Positions 13,114 to 13,245 of a DNA stretch of 13,245 bases are shown in pieces (the stretch's first letter is position 1; the number at the start of each line of letters is the position of its first letter). This DNA comes from DASRBO01 sp035653595. Lineage in GTDB: Bacteria > Actinomycetota > Acidimicrobiia > Acidimicrobiales > JAJPHE01. The DNA lies in NCBI GenBank assembly GCA_035653595.1, contig DASRBO010000117.1:1-13245 (forward strand), written 5' to 3'. Under the pieces are notes generated by a model that saw only the letters and a program-made list of their open reading frames with translations, was not told the DNA's origin and did no database searches. Both the position numbers and the translations under genes were made by a program.

Positions 13114-13245
13114 CCCCCTTTCCGTGGAGGCATCGCGTAAAGGAGAGCGATGCCAAACAACCATCGGAGCTATGACCTCAGCTTCAAGGAGGGGGCCGTG
13201 GCCGTGGTGCGCCAGACGCGCAAGCCGGTCCGCCAGGTCGCCCGA
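13106..13245 (+). mobile_element. Left end of an IS3-family insertion sequence (partial)
   Basis: The element is inferred from the orfA start at 13150. Its left end is probably at TGGGGATCCCC (13106-13116), which begins with the TG usual in this family and is where the phosphatase fragment loses its reading. The rest lies beyond the window. Confidence 0.5.
13150..13245 (+). CDS. IS3-family transposase OrfA, N-terminal part (partial)
   Basis: The first 32 codons of a transposase helix-turn-helix protein, running off the right edge. It reads MPNNHRSYDLSFKEGAVAVV followed by RQTRKPVRQVAR, matching the OrfA N-terminus (pattern YxxEFKxxAVxLVxxxxxPVxxVAR) of IS3-family elements. AAAGGAGA lies at correct spacing upstream of the ATG. 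OrfA binds the terminal repeats and is usually fused to OrfB by programmed -1 frameshifting, but that region is outside the window. Confidence 0.75.
   Translation, partial: MPNNHRSYDLSFKEGAVAVVRQTRKPVRQVAR

Noticed and set aside
1..13245. CRISPR arrays, riboswitches, rRNA or a phage/defence gene cluster
   Set aside because: No regularly spaced repeats, no conserved riboswitch or rRNA sequence, and no Cas, restriction, abortive-infection or phage structural motifs were seen.

Overview
The window looks like an accessory region of a high-GC actinobacterium (Actinomycetota; lineage below phylum not resolvable by eye). The support is the strongly G/C-biased third codon positions, GntR/YtrA, TetR and MDR-dehydrogenase genes of actinobacterial type, leaderless-looking promoters, and a Cys-tRNA sequence of actinobacterial type. 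Real genes alternate with decayed fragments, and both ends lie in insertion sequences.

Layout. 1-141: end of an apparent IS21-type element, with three copies of a GGTGGGGGAAtt..TGATCGtc repeat and a minus-strand start codon with a strong RBS at the very edge. 159-1099 (minus): two-gene operon of a YtrA-type GntR repressor and a membrane protein, with a perfect 6-7-6 inverted repeat abutting the GntR start. 1179-1811 (minus): TetR regulator, divergent from 1888-3344 (plus), a small unknown gene overlapping a zinc-type MDR dehydrogenase by 4 bp; the dehydrogenase's last ~30 codons are out of frame. 3511-5019 (minus): serine hydrolase of the beta-lactamase fold split by one frameshift, followed directly by a stranded C-terminal piece of a MurE-like ligase. 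5298-5856 (minus): a 56-residue ribbon-helix-helix protein overlapping a VOC/glyoxalase-fold protein, with a clear leaderless promoter. 5990-7444 (plus): fusion of a P-loop NTPase domain to a SAM-dependent methyltransferase. 7863-10697 (plus): 944-residue secreted protein with six kelch repeats, about eight HAF repeats, an Ig-like domain and a C-terminal beta domain.

The right end (10810-13245) is a mobile-DNA graveyard: a TacT-like GNAT toxin remnant with several frameshifts; a tRNA-Cys sequence intact from anticodon loop to CCA but lacking a proper D-arm and 5' anticodon strand (most simply an attachment-site remnant); a transposon-associated small ORF; a tyrosine recombinase whose middle and C-terminal parts lie on opposite strands, joined at short inverted repeats CGACT/AGTCG; a protein tyrosine/dual-specificity phosphatase fragment; and the start of an IS3-family orfA running off the end.

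The most unusual items are the strand-switched recombinase, the tRNA-Cys 3' half flanked on both sides by 11-bp-period repeats, the P-loop/methyltransferase fusion and the kelch-HAF double-propeller protein. I see no convincing new multi-gene defence or biosynthetic system. The long intact genes argue against poor sequence overall, but single-base frameshifts in otherwise conserved genes and the inverted junction could be either biological or assembly/amplification artefacts.
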